DNA of 64,000 nucleotides from an uncultured Planctomycetota bacterium (lineage in GTDB: Bacteria; Planctomycetota; Brocadiia; CAIUPP01), in contig CAIUPP010000011.1 in the NCBI GenBank assembly GCA_903901045.1, forward strand, positions 1-64,000. Reading direction: 5' to 3'. The position numbers and the translations under genes were made by a program. Below are positions 16,031 through 23,962 of the stretch, one piece after another (position 1 is the first letter of the stretch; every line of letters begins with the position of its first letter). The notes beneath the pieces are model-generated. The model made no database searches and was not told the origin of the DNA. It saw only the letters and a program-made list of their open reading frames with translations.

Positions 16031-16387
16031 ATGCCACGAGCAAGGAAGGGCGCTGCATCGCGCCGGCAGAGGAAGCGCATTTTTAAGGCGGCGGAGGGGT
16101 ACGTCGGCGGGCGGAGGAAATTACTGCGCACGGCCAAAGAGACGGTCATGCGCGCCATGCGTTACGCCACGCGCGACCGCAAGGCCCGCAAGCGCGATTT
16201 CCGCAGCCTCTGGATTGTCCGCGTCAACGCCGCCGCCCGCGAACGCGGCCTGACGTACAGCCGCTTTATCGAGGGACTGAAGAAGGCCAACATCACCCTC
16301 GACCGCAAGCTCATGGCCGAGATCGCCGTCAGCGACCCGGCCGGCTTCGACGCGATTATCGCCAAGGTGAAAGCGGCGTTGGGCTAA
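16031..16387 (+). CDS. rplT: 50S ribosomal protein L20
   Basis: 118 residues, full length for L20. It binds 23S rRNA early in 50S assembly and often represses its own operon. [20 protein letters not shown] and the [20 protein letters not shown] block are hallmark L20 segments. ATG with AGGAGA just upstream (GGAGACTCAT). It follows rpmI by 26 bases. Confidence 0.97.
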   Translation: MPRARKGAASRRQRKRIFKAAEGYVGGRRKLLRTAKETVMRAMRYATRDRKARKRDFRSLWIVRVNAAARERGLTYSRFIEGLKKANITLDRKLMAEIAVSDPAGFDAIIAKVKAALG

Positions 16388-16394
16388 GCATCGT

Positions 16395-16455
16395 CCGATC
16401 CGTCGGATCGGTCTGATTCGTCCGATGACCCTCCCCGTCCCTCGGGACGGGGAGG
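16395..16455 (+). terminator. Two hairpins between rplT and pheS (possible attenuator)
   Basis: CCGATCC-GTC-GGATCGG (16395-16411) is followed by CCTCCCCGTCCC-TC-GGGACGGGGAGG (16430-16455), a perfect 12-base GC-rich palindrome. No T tract follows, so a plain intrinsic terminator is unlikely. A partial terminator, an attenuator or an mRNA-processing structure in front of pheS is possible; E. coli pheST is attenuated, though by a leader peptide not seen here. Confidence 0.5.
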
Positions 16456-16474
16456 AAACCCTAGAGGTTCCACG

Positions 16475-17506
16475 ATGGGCGAAACAACTCAAGGATCACT
16501 CACCCCCGAAAGCATCCGCGAACTCCAGGACCGCGCGGTGGCGGAGGCCGCGTCGGCCACGGCCACGCCGGCCGATCTGGAAGCGGTGCGCGTGCGCTAT
16601 CTCGGGCGCAAGGGATTGCTGCGCGAGATGTACTCGCAGTTGGGCGTCGTTGCGCCGGAGCAGCGCCCGATCATCGGGCAGTTGCTCAACGCCGCGCGCC
16701 AGACGATCGAGCAGGCGCTGCAAGGCCGTCCCGCCGCCCCCGCCGCGCCCAGCCGTCCCGCGTTCGATTTCACGCTCCCGGGGCGCAAGCTCCCGCGCGG
16801 AAGGCTCCACCCGATCAACGACACCATCGAGGCGATCAAGGACATCTTCAAGCGACTCGGCTTCGAAGTGGCCTTCGGCCCCGAGGTGGAGCTGGACTAC
16901 TACAACTTCGAGGCGCTGAACATCCCGGCGGACCATCCGTCGCGCGACAGCTTCGACACCTTCTTCCTGCATGACGATGTGCTGCTGCGCAGCCAGACCA
17001 GCACGGTGCAGATCCGCACGATGGAGAACCGCCGGCCGCCCATCCGCGTCATTGCGCCGGGCAAAGTGTACCGCCCGGACACGGTGGACGCGACGCACGG
17101 CTTCCTCTTCCACCAGCTCGAAGGGCTCGTGGTGGACGAAGGGGTGACGATGGCGGACCTGAAGTACGTGCTGCACGAGTTTGCGCGCGGGCTGTACGGG
17201 CCGGATGTGAAGATGCGCTTCCGCCCCAGCTTCTTCCCCTTCACCGAGCCGAGCGTGGAGGTGGACGTGAGCTGCTTCGTCTGCGGCGGCAAGGGCTGCT
17301 CCGTCTGCAAGCGCGCGGGATGGATCGAGATCCTCGGCGCGGGGATGGTGGACCCGAACGTCTTCCGGTACGTCGGCTACGATTCCGAGCGCTACACCGG
17401 CTTCGCCTTCGGCATGGGCGTCGAGCGCGTCCTCATGCGCCGCCACGGCATCAACGACATGCGCCTGCTGCTGGAGAACGACCTGCGGTTTCTGCGCCAG
17501 TTCTGA
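16475..17506 (+). CDS. pheS: Phenylalanine--tRNA ligase alpha subunit
   Basis: 343 residues, full-length catalytic subunit of the (alpha-beta)2 PheRS. An N-terminal coiled coil (1-85) binds tRNA. The catalytic core shows NIPADHPSRDSFDTFFL, the VDATHGFLFHQLEGLVVDEG motif, CFVCGGKGCSVCKRAGWIEI and motif 3 in GFAFGMGVERVLMRRHGIND. All active-site phrases are intact. The ATG at 16475 has a weak GAGGTTCC upstream. In most genomes pheT follows at once; here a GxxExxY cassette of about 580 bases separates them. Confidence 0.97.
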   Translation: MGETTQGSLTPESIRELQDRAVAEAASATATPADLEAVRVRYLGRKGLLREMYSQLGVVAPEQRPIIGQLLNAARQTIEQALQGRPAAPAAPSRPAFDFTLPGRKLPRGRLHPINDTIEAIKDIFKRLGFEVAFGPEVELDYYNFEALNIPADHPSRDSFDTFFLHDDVLLRSQTSTVQIRTMENRRPPIRVIAPGKVYRPDTVDATHGFLFHQLEGLVVDEGVTMADLKYVLHEFARGLYGPDVKMRFRPSFFPFTEPSVEVDVSCFVCGGKGCSVCKRAGWIEILGAGMVDPNVFRYVGYDSERYTGFAFGMGVERVLMRRHGINDMRLLLENDLRFLRQF

Positions 17507-17544
17507 GCGACGGCTCACGCGAAGGTGCGGCGCGGCTTAACGGC

Positions 17545-17602
17545 AACGGCATGGCAACAACAACGGCGGGTCACGCAAAGACGCAAAGGCGCAAAGAACG
17601 GA
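17545..17602. repeat. Left flank of the GxxExxY cassette
   Basis: ACGGCAACGGCATGGCAACA and CACGCAAAGACGCAAAGGCG, an inverted relative of the sequence at 17999-18063. The pair brackets the GxxExxY gene. Confidence 0.8.
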
Positions 17603-17603
17603 A

Positions 17604-17990
17604 GTGTCAAGAGAAAACGACATAGCCAAGGTGATTGTGGATGCAGCGTTCCACGTGCATTCTGCGCTTGGGCCGGGGTTGCTGGAGACTGTGTACGAAG
17701 TTGCGCTTGAGCATGAGTTGAAGAAGCGCGGCCTTGCCGTGAAGCGCCAGGAGCCGGTGGGCATTGTGTATGACGGGATCCGTTTCGAGGAAGGATTTCG
17801 CGCCGACTTGGTTGTTGGCGATTGCGTGATAATCGAATTGAAATCTGTTGAAGCCGTAGCGCCGGTTCATAAGAAGCAGTTGCTTACATATCTTCGGCTG
17901 ACGAATAAAAAGCTGGGCCTGTTAGTTAGCTTCGGAGCGCCCGTCATCAAAGACGGCCTGTTCCGAGTGGTCAACGGCTTGGAAGAGTAA
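17604..17990 (+). CDS. GxxExxY family protein
   Basis: 128-residue member of the GxxExxY (PF13366) family. It contains GPGLLETVYEVAL, the name-giving Gly-Leu-Leu-Glu-x-x-Tyr motif, and a PD-(D/E)xK-like core: GFRADLVVGDCVIIELKSVE supplies Asp and the ELK. The family is thought to be a nuclease-like fold, but no activity is established. The start is a GTG inside the flanking repeat. The gene and its inverted flanks (17545-17602, 17999-18063) form a discrete cassette inserted between pheS and pheT, an operon that is otherwise rarely interrupted. Members of this family are often scattered as many copies per genome. Confidence 0.9.
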   Translation: MSRENDIAKVIVDAAFHVHSALGPGLLETVYEVALEHELKKRGLAVKRQEPVGIVYDGIRFEEGFRADLVVGDCVIIELKSVEAVAPVHKKQLLTYLRLTNKKLGLLVSFGAPVIKDGLFRVVNGLEE

Positions 17991-17998
17991 CTAAAGTA

Positions 17999-18063
17999 TT
18001 CGCCGTCGTTGTTGCCGTTCTTTGCGTCTTTGCGTGAGCCCCGTTGTTGTTCGTTGCCGTAAC
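17999..18063. repeat. Right flank of the GxxExxY cassette
   Basis: GCCGTTCTTTGCGTCTTTGC then GTGAG...GTTGTTGTTCGTTGCCG. Its reverse complement matches the left flank (CACGCAAAGACGCAAAG ... AACGG, GGCAACAACAACGG), giving terminal inverted repeats of about 45 bases with small differences. Confidence 0.8.
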
Positions 18064-18091
18064 CCCTGACAACTTTGCGTGAGCAAGACCG

Positions 18092-20241
18092 ATGAAGATA
18101 ACCTACAACTGGCTGAACGATTACTGCGCGACGAACCTCCCTGCTCCCGAGTTGGCCGCCCGGCTGAGTTTGTCGGGTTGCCTGGTCGAGGAGCAGTATC
18201 CGCAGCCCGACGGCGACATGCTGTACGTGGCGGAGATCACCAGCAACCGTCCGGACCTGCTGGGCGCGCTGGGGATTGCGCGCGAGGCGGCGGCGCTGAC
18301 CGGCGCCCCTCTGCGCCTGCCGGAGAGCGGCTTCGCGACTATCCCGGAACGGATCGAATCCGCCTGCGCGCTGGAGGTCCAGGCCCTCGACCTCTGCCCG
18401 CGCTACACGGCGCGGCTGATCCGCGGGGTGAAGATCGGCCCCTCCCCGGACTGGCTGCGCAAGCGGCTCGAAGTGATCGGCCTGCGCTCGGTGAACAACG
18501 TGGTGGACGTGACCAACTACGTCATGTTCGAATGCGGCCAGCCGCTGCACGCGTTCGACTTCGACAAGCTGCGCGGGGCGAAAATCATCGTGCGCCGCGC
18601 GGCCGAGGGGGAGACGCTCATCTCCATCGACGGCACGGAGTGCAAGCTGAAGCCCTCCATGCTCGTCATCGCCGACGCGGAGCATCCCGTCGCCGTGGCG
18701 GGGATCATGGGGGGGGGCTGGAGACGGAGATTTCCGGCGCGACGGTGAACGTGCTGCTCGAAAGCGCGCAGTTCGATGCGGTCAACAACCGGCGCACCTC
18801 GCGCGCGCTGGCGCTGGCCAGCGATAGCTCCTACCGTTTCGAGCGCGGGATCGACCCGGTGCAGACGGAATGGGCGGGCCGCCGCGCGGCGCACCTGATT
18901 CAGCAGGTGGCTGGCGGGCAGGTGTGCGAGGGCGTTCTGGACCTGTGGGCCAAGCCGTATCAGCCGCAGGAAGTGCCGCTGCGCTTCGGACGGCTGAACA
19001 AGGTGCTGGGCACCCCCATCGGGCCGGACGTGGCCCGGGCGATTCTGGAGCGGCTCGGCTTCGTTGCGCTGTCGCAGAGCGACCCGCGCCGGATGGTGGT
19101 GCAGGTGCCTCCCTGGCGCGCGGTGGACGTGATGCGCGAGATCGACCTGATCGAAGAGGTGATCCGCATCTACGGGTACGACAAGATTCCGGAGAGCGGC
19201 ACGCTGCCGGTGACGGTGGGGCGCGTGAGCAAGTTCGAGCGCGTTGTCGATATCACGCGCCGCACGCTGATCGGCCTGGGCTTCTACGACGTGCTGACGA
19301 GCAGCTTCAGCGAGGAAGCGCCCGCGAAACTGATCTCCCCCTGGACCGATGCGGAGCCGCTGACGTTCAACAACACGATCCGGCGCGACGAGAACCGCCT
19401 GCGCGTGTCGCTGCTGCCGGGGTTCCTGGCGGTGAAGCGCGCGAACCTGGCGCACGGCGTGGCGCAGTCGCCGCTGTTCGAGGTGAACCGGGTGTACCTG
19501 CCCAAGCCGCCGCAAAACGATGGTGGCGCGGACTATCCAGTCCGCGTCGCGGCGCAAAGCGCCGCGCCAGTAAGCGGGGTGAACGAGAATGATCGCGGGT
19601 TAGATAACCCGCGCCACATCGCCGCGCCGTCGCGCGACGACCGGTTGCCCATCGAGCGCACCTGCCTGACGATCCTGGACGAGCAGGAAATTCTCCACCT
19701 CAAGGGGGCGCTGGAGGGCCTGGCGGAAGCGCTGGGGCTGGCGGGGCGGATTCGCCTGGAGCCGGCGTCGGGCGCTTTCTGGGCCGAGGGCCTGGCGGCG
19801 CGCGTGCTGCTGGATGACAAGTCGCTGGGCGTCGCGGGCGAAGTGGCGGCTGTGGTCTGCGAGCGGTACGACATCACGCACCCGGTGCGGATGGCGGAAC
19901 TGAACTTCGACCTGCTCGTGGAGGCGGCGCAGCTTGAGCGCGGCTACGCGAAGCTCCCCGCCTTCCCTCCCGCCGTGCGCGACCTGGCGGTGGTGGTGGA
20001 CGAGGCGGTGGCCTGGGCGCAGATCGAAGCGGCGGTGCGCGGGCTGAATATCCCGATTCTGGCCTCCATCGAGTTCTTCGACATCTTCCGCGGCAAGCAG
20101 GTTCCGCCGGGGAAGAAGAGCATCGCCTTCTCCCTCACCTTCCGCGCCCCCGACCGCACGCTGACCAGCGAGGAAGTGGAGGCGGCGCGGCAGGCCTGCA
20201 TCCAGTCGCTCGCCGCCATCGGCGCGCAATTGCGGGGATAA
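18092..20241 (+). CDS. pheT: Phenylalanine--tRNA ligase beta subunit (frameshift in a G run)
   Basis: Beta subunit of PheRS, with the B3/B4 editing site and C-terminal tRNA-binding domain. It begins MKITYNWLNDYCATNLPAPE. The EMAP/OB domain that E. coli PheT has at about 40-150 is absent: LSLSGCLVEEQ passes straight to YVAEITSNRPDLLGALGIAR, a short form known from some phyla. At 18709-18717 a run of nine G puts the sequence out of frame; with two fewer (or one more) G it reads on as GIMGG then LETEISGATVNVLLESAQF, giving about 715 residues. Near 19523-19619 a dispersed repeat is read in frame as an insert. The C-terminal domain (FPPAVRDLAVVVDEA, FRAPDRTLTSEEV) is intact. An essential gene, so the frameshift is probably a sequencing or assembly error. 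Confidence 0.88.
19523..19619. repeat. Dispersed two-hairpin repeat inside pheT
   Basis: GTGGCGCGGACTATCCAGTC ... GATCGCGGGTTAGATAACCC. Both halves recur together between genes at 21525-21609 (inverted) and 45574-45722. In pheT they encode about 33 extra residues (GGADYPVRVAAQS ... NDRGLDNPRHIAA) without breaking the frame. Confidence 0.85.
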
Positions 20242-20249
20242 CGGGAAAA

Positions 20250-20307
20250 GGGAAATGGGGTCAGGCTGCTTTTCGCCGTTGCGAAAAGATGCCTGACCCC
20301 ATTTCCC
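20250..20307. repeat. REP-type long hairpin (GGGAAATGGGGTCAGGC arms)
   Basis: Arms GGGAAATGGGGTCAGGC and GCCTGACCCCATTTCCC pair over 17 bases. After a 2x2 internal loop, CTTTTCGC pairs with GCGAAAAG around a four-base loop. There is no T tract. The GGGGTCAGGC head matches hairpins associated with IS200/RAYT transposases. Confidence 0.85.
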
Positions 20308-20335
20308 GCGCCCCCCTTTCTTCTTGAGATAACCC

Positions 20336-21257
20336 ATGTCCCACGCCTGGTTGCTTGTCGGCGCTGTCGGATCGGGCGTCGCCGTCGCGGGAATCGGCAT
20401 CGCGTATCGGCTCGGTCAGATGCGCGGCGTGTCGGCCAGCCACGTTGCGCTGTGTCTGGGCCTGGGCGGAATGGCCTACTTCGGAGTCGGCGCGCTGGCT
20501 TCGCCGCTGGGGCAGGCGCCGGCGCCGGTCTGGATTTTCGGCGCGGCCGCGGGGATCACGCAGTACTTCACGGCGCGCTTCATCCAGGCGGCGCTGAAGC
20601 GGGGGCCGCTGATGCCGGTCTGGTGCGCCATCGGGGTCACCTTCCTGATGCCGGTGATGTACGCCGCCTGCCTCCTGAAGGAACCGCTCAACGCATGGCA
20701 GATGCTGGGGCTGGCGCTGGGGGTGGCGACGGTTTTCGCTGCCTCGCTCAACGTGGCCCCCGCGTCGAGTGCGGCTTCGGGCAAGCGAGTGGGCCGCGCG
20801 CGATGCGTTGCTGTACGGGCTGCTCCTGTTCGGCGTGCTCGGCGCCAACGGCGTCAACCAGGTCGCCATAAAGCATCTCGGCCAGACCGGATCGACCGGC
20901 CACAACCTGATGGCGGAGTACAAGTGCGTCTATTTCGGGCTCATGTACTCCGGCTTGGCGGGTTTCCTGCTGGTGGATCTGGTGGTCACGCGCAGGCTGA
21001 AAGCGACCAGCCGCTTCGTGTTTATCGCCGGCCCTCTGGCGGCGATCGGGTCGGTCATCGGGATGTCGTTGATGGGGACGCTGGTGCAGTATCTGCCGGC
21101 GGCGGTGCTGTTCACCACCAACGCCATCACATCCATCCTGGTCGCGGCGCTGGTGTCGGCCCTCTTCCTCGGTGAGCGGACCCGCGCGGCGTGGTACCTG
21201 ACCGTCGCGCTCTCCATCCTGACGATCCTGCTGGTCAACCTGGGCACGCTGCGGTAG
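20336..21257 (+). pseudogene. EamA/DMT-family transporter, frameshifted
   Basis: Two overlapping frames together give one 10-TM drug/metabolite-type transporter of about 306 residues. The first part runs from MSHAWLLVGAVGSGVAVAG through several hydrophobic helices to NVAPASSAASG. The second part resumes with ASEWAARDALLYGLLLFGVL and ends LSILTILLVNLGTLR. A +1 shift near 20750-20785 joins them. The second half contains an EamA-like terminal helix set (VLFTTNAITSILVAALVSAL; FLGERTRAAWYLTVA). Substrate is unknown. It could be a genuine pseudogene or a sequencing error, as suspected in pheT just upstream. Confidence 0.65.
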
Positions 21258-21286
21258 GAAGGGCGAGGCCGCGCCCCGCGCCGCCG

Positions 21287-21433
21287 CTAATTCTTCAGTT
21301 CCGTCATGACGAAGTACAGCAGGATTGCCAGAATAATCGGCACGATGCAGATGAGCAGGTACCAAATCGTGTGACGCCCTAAGAGCCGTATGCGACGACC
21401 CTTCGGCTTCGTTTCTTTCCGCCGGTCTGGCAT
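21287..21433 (-). CDS. Small single-span membrane protein
   Basis: 48 residues. A basic N-terminus (DRRKETKPKGRRIRLLGRH) is followed by one hydrophobic segment (TIWYLLICIVPIILAILLYF) and a short tail (VMTELKN). The ATG at 21433 has GGAG 8 bases upstream, which decides the start. The positive-inside rule suggests the N-terminus is cytoplasmic. No function can be assigned. Confidence 0.6.
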   Translation of the reverse strand: MPDRRKETKPKGRRIRLLGRHTIWYLLICIVPIILAILLYFVMTELKN

Positions 21434-21479
21434 CGCTGTTTCTCCATGTCGATCATGTAAACAACCGGCCCATTCTTCC

Positions 21480-21612
21480 GCTGAGACGGCGGCAACGACT
21501 CCGCGGGCGTTCCGCCCGCGACGCGGACTGGATAGTCCGCGCCACATACGGCGGCAGCACGCTCCGGCTGAACAAACCGTGTAGCGCGGGTTATCAAACC
21601 CGCGATCACCGT
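21480..21612. repeat. Dispersed two-hairpin repeat (inverted copy)
   Basis: Contains GCGACGCGGACTGGATAGTC (the complement of the GGACTATCCAGTCC hairpin) and GCGGGTTATCAAACCCGCGA. Same family as the insert in pheT and the copy at 45574, here between two minus-strand genes. Confidence 0.8.
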
Positions 21613-21650
21613 TCGTTCCTTCCGATTTCCGGACGCCCCCGCCAACCGGC

Positions 21651-22172
21651 CTATTCCGCGTCGTACCTTATCAGCGAGCAGACGTCGTACTGCTTCAGCT
21701 TCTCCGCCCCCTTGAGGAAAGCCAGGTCGATCAGGAAGCCGCAGCCGACGATCCTGCCGCCTGCCTGCTCGACGAGTTTCGCGGCGGCGACGGTGGTGCC
21801 GCCGGTGGCGATGAGGTCGTCGATCAGCAGCGCGCGCTGACCCGGCTTGATCGCGTCCACGTGAAGTTCGACGGTATCCGTGCCGTACTCCAGCGCGTAT
21901 TCGACGCGCAGGGTGCGATAGGGGAGCTTCCCTTTCTTGCGGACCAGCGCCACGCCGGTGCCCAGTTTCAGCGCCACCGCCGTGCCGACGATGAAGCCGC
22001 GCGATTCGATCCCCACGACGATCTCCGGCTTTGCCGCGCGGAAATGGTCGGCCAGGCGCGCCGCCGATTCCTCCAGCGCCGCGCCGTTCTGAATCAGCGT
22101 GGTGATATCGCGAAAGACGATCCCCGGTTTCGGAAAGCCGGGTACGCTGCGGACCAGCGACTTCAGATCCAT
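21651..22172 (-). CDS. apt: Adenine phosphoribosyltransferase
   Basis: 173 residues. Converts adenine and PRPP to AMP in purine salvage. DLKSLVRSVPGFPKPGIVFR and DITTLIQNG are the Apt N-terminal blocks, VVGIESRGFIVGTAVAL holds the base-binding loop, and ALLIDDLIATGGTTVAA is the PRPP-binding motif. The ATG at 22172 has AAGGAG 7 bases upstream, and the homology starts exactly there. Confidence 0.96.
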   Translation of the reverse strand: MDLKSLVRSVPGFPKPGIVFRDITTLIQNGAALEESAARLADHFRAAKPEIVVGIESRGFIVGTAVALKLGTGVALVRKKGKLPYRTLRVEYALEYGTDTVELHVDAIKPGQRALLIDDLIATGGTTVAAAKLVEQAGGRIVGCGFLIDLAFLKGAEKLKQYDVCSLIRYDAE

Positions 22173-22362
22173 CGGGGACTCCTTAGACTTGTGCGGGCCG
22201 AAGTCCTTATCCGCGCGCCGCTTCGGACCGGCGCAATCATAGCGCACTGCCCGGTGGATTTCCACACCCTCCGATTCCAGGCAGGCGCGGGAAGGCTCCG
22301 AACTCCCCCCTTGATTGGGGGCCCATCCGGGCATAGCATGAAAAGGCGAGCGTATGCGCGGC

Positions 22363-22387
22363 GCCACCCCCGTGGGACGGGGGTGGC
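22363..22387. promoter_or_regulatory. GCCACCCCC hairpin upstream of the DUF6600-type gene
   Basis: GCCACCCCC-GTGGGAC-GGGGGTGGC, a perfect 9-base stem with a 7-base loop, about 90 bases before the DUF6600-type gene. It could be a leader structure or a small dispersed palindrome; no T tract follows on either strand. Confidence 0.45.
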
Positions 22388-22477
22388 ATCCGCAACGGCC
22401 CTTCCCGATGGAGCGCTTTCGGAGGGGACCGGTCAGACAACCGGCCGCCGGGTCCGGGCGGCAGTGAAGGAGAAGCC

Positions 22478-23722
22478 ATGAAGATCATCGCGCGGGTCCT
22501 GCCTTTGTCGCTCCTTTGCCTGTTGCTCGTCTGCACCGGCTCCAGCCAGCCGCAACAATGGGCCAATTCGGGCGGAGGCAATCAGACGTGCTGGCGGACG
22601 TTCTACGAGCCGCTGCTGCCGTACGGGGAATGGGTCTGGCAGGATAACCAGGGCTGGAGCTGGAGCCCTTACAACATGCCGGTGGGGTGGCGGCCTTACT
22701 CGGAGGGGCGATGGGCGTACACCGACGCCGGCTGGTGCTGGGATGACGACCGGCCCTGGGGCTGGGCCACGTACCACTACGGGCGCTGGTCCTTCGACAG
22801 CGGACTCGGCTGGACATGGTGCCCGGGGTGCGACTGGGCGCCGGCCTGGGTGACGTGGCGCACCGGGGATGACTACGTCGGCTGGTGCGCGCTGCCGCCG
22901 GCCTGCCAGTGGACGGCCGGGTTCGGTTTTGCGCGCAGGGACTACGACTGGGACGATCTCTGCCCCGCCTCCAACTGGTGCTTTGTGCCGAGGGATTGCT
23001 TCCTGCACCACGACCTGGATCGCGACCTGTGCGATGAGGCGCGCAACGTGACCTGCTTCGGCCATACGCGCGCCGATTTCGACTACCGCCTGCACGACGG
23101 GCATATCGAGAACCGCCTCCCCGGCGGCCATGAGTGGGTGGAGAAGGATCTCGGGCACCGGCTCGAAGCGCGCAAGCTGGTTCCCGTGGGCGACCTGGGG
23201 GAGTGGCGCGGTGTCGCGAACGCCAACAGCAACGAACTGCGCGTGTTCAGGCCGGAGCATAACGGCACGCGCGGGCTGCGTTTCAACGACTTCCCGGTCG
23301 GGGCAACGCCGGACTCCGTGGCCAACCGGCATGAGCAGGAGAACCAGATGCTGAACCAGCGCCACCAGGAGTTGCAGTCACAGTTGCTGGAGCGCCATCG
23401 GACCGAGATGTCGCACACGCTGAACGAGCAGGCCGCGACGCGGCTGAGCCAGGAGCATACCGCCGAGAACCGCGCATTGGTCCAGCAGCAGCAGCGCGAA
23501 CATCAGCAGATGGAGTACTGGCACGGCATGGAGCGGTTCCGCTCCGCCGCGCCGAGCGCGCAGCCACAGCAGCATTTCAACTTCGCGCCGCGCAGCGGTG
23601 GCGGTGGAGGCGGGATGGCAGCGCCGAGTCATGGCGGCGGGGGCGGGACGGCAGCGCCGAGTCGCGGCGGCGGCGGGGGCGGCGGTGGCAGCCACGGCGG
23701 CGGAGGAGGCGGGCGGCGCTAG
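22478..23722 (+). CDS. Exported DUF6600-type Trp-rich protein with Gly/His tail
   Basis: 414 residues. A Sec signal peptide (MKIIARVLPLSLLCLLLVC) precedes a Trp/Gly/Tyr-rich region (30-150) with YEPLLPYGEWVWQDNQGW and RPWGWATYHYGRWSFDS, the repeated 'GxWxxxxxxGWxW' pattern of DUF6600 proteins. A Gln/Glu-rich coiled coil (about 275-350) follows, and the last 50 residues are almost pure Gly with Ser/His (SHGGGGG). The family is exported and of unknown function. The N-terminal Cys may be lipidated, but the -1 Val makes the lipobox poor. Eight or more Cys residues in the Trp domain suggest disulfides outside the cytoplasm. Confidence 0.78.
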   Translation: MKIIARVLPLSLLCLLLVCTGSSQPQQWANSGGGNQTCWRTFYEPLLPYGEWVWQDNQGWSWSPYNMPVGWRPYSEGRWAYTDAGWCWDDDRPWGWATYHYGRWSFDSGLGWTWCPGCDWAPAWVTWRTGDDYVGWCALPPACQWTAGFGFARRDYDWDDLCPASNWCFVPRDCFLHHDLDRDLCDEARNVTCFGHTRADFDYRLHDGHIENRLPGGHEWVEKDLGHRLEARKLVPVGDLGEWRGVANANSNELRVFRPEHNGTRGLRFNDFPVGATPDSVANRHEQENQMLNQRHQELQSQLLERHRTEMSHTLNEQAATRLSQEHTAENRALVQQQQREHQQMEYWHGMERFRSAAPSAQPQQHFNFAPRSGGGGGGMAAPSHGGGGGTAAPSRGGGGGGGGSHGGGGGGRR

Positions 23723-23797
23723 AGCACTTTAGGCTTTCATGGCTACGGTGTGTGATAGTGGCGAGGAGCGCTAGCCTCGGCAGGCCGGTCGCCCGAT

Positions 23798-23946
23798 GGG
23801 CGCAGCATGCTGCGCCCCTACACAGCGATGTAGGCATGGAACGTTAAAACGCTCTAGACTGTGCGCGGGCGTTGTAGGGGCAAGGCATGCCTTGCCCTGA
23901 ACTGGGCATCCCCTTCGCACGAGGGCAAGGCATGCCTTGCCCCTAC
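23798..23946. repeat. Palindromic repeats GGGCGCAGCATGCTGCGCCC and GGGCAAGGCATGCCTTGCCC
   Basis: One GGGCGCAGCATGCTGCGCCC palindrome (about 23798) and two GGGCAAGGCATGCCTTGCCC palindromes (about 23878 and 23925), each next to CTAC or GTAG. The first type recurs at about 58710. The 240-base gap holds no gene. Confidence 0.85.
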
Positions 23947-23962
23947 GACGGCAAAATGCGGC

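Noticed and set aside
20250-20307. The long hairpin after pheT considered as a rho-independent terminator.
   Set aside because: No T tract follows on either strand, and the arm sequence matches REP hairpins.
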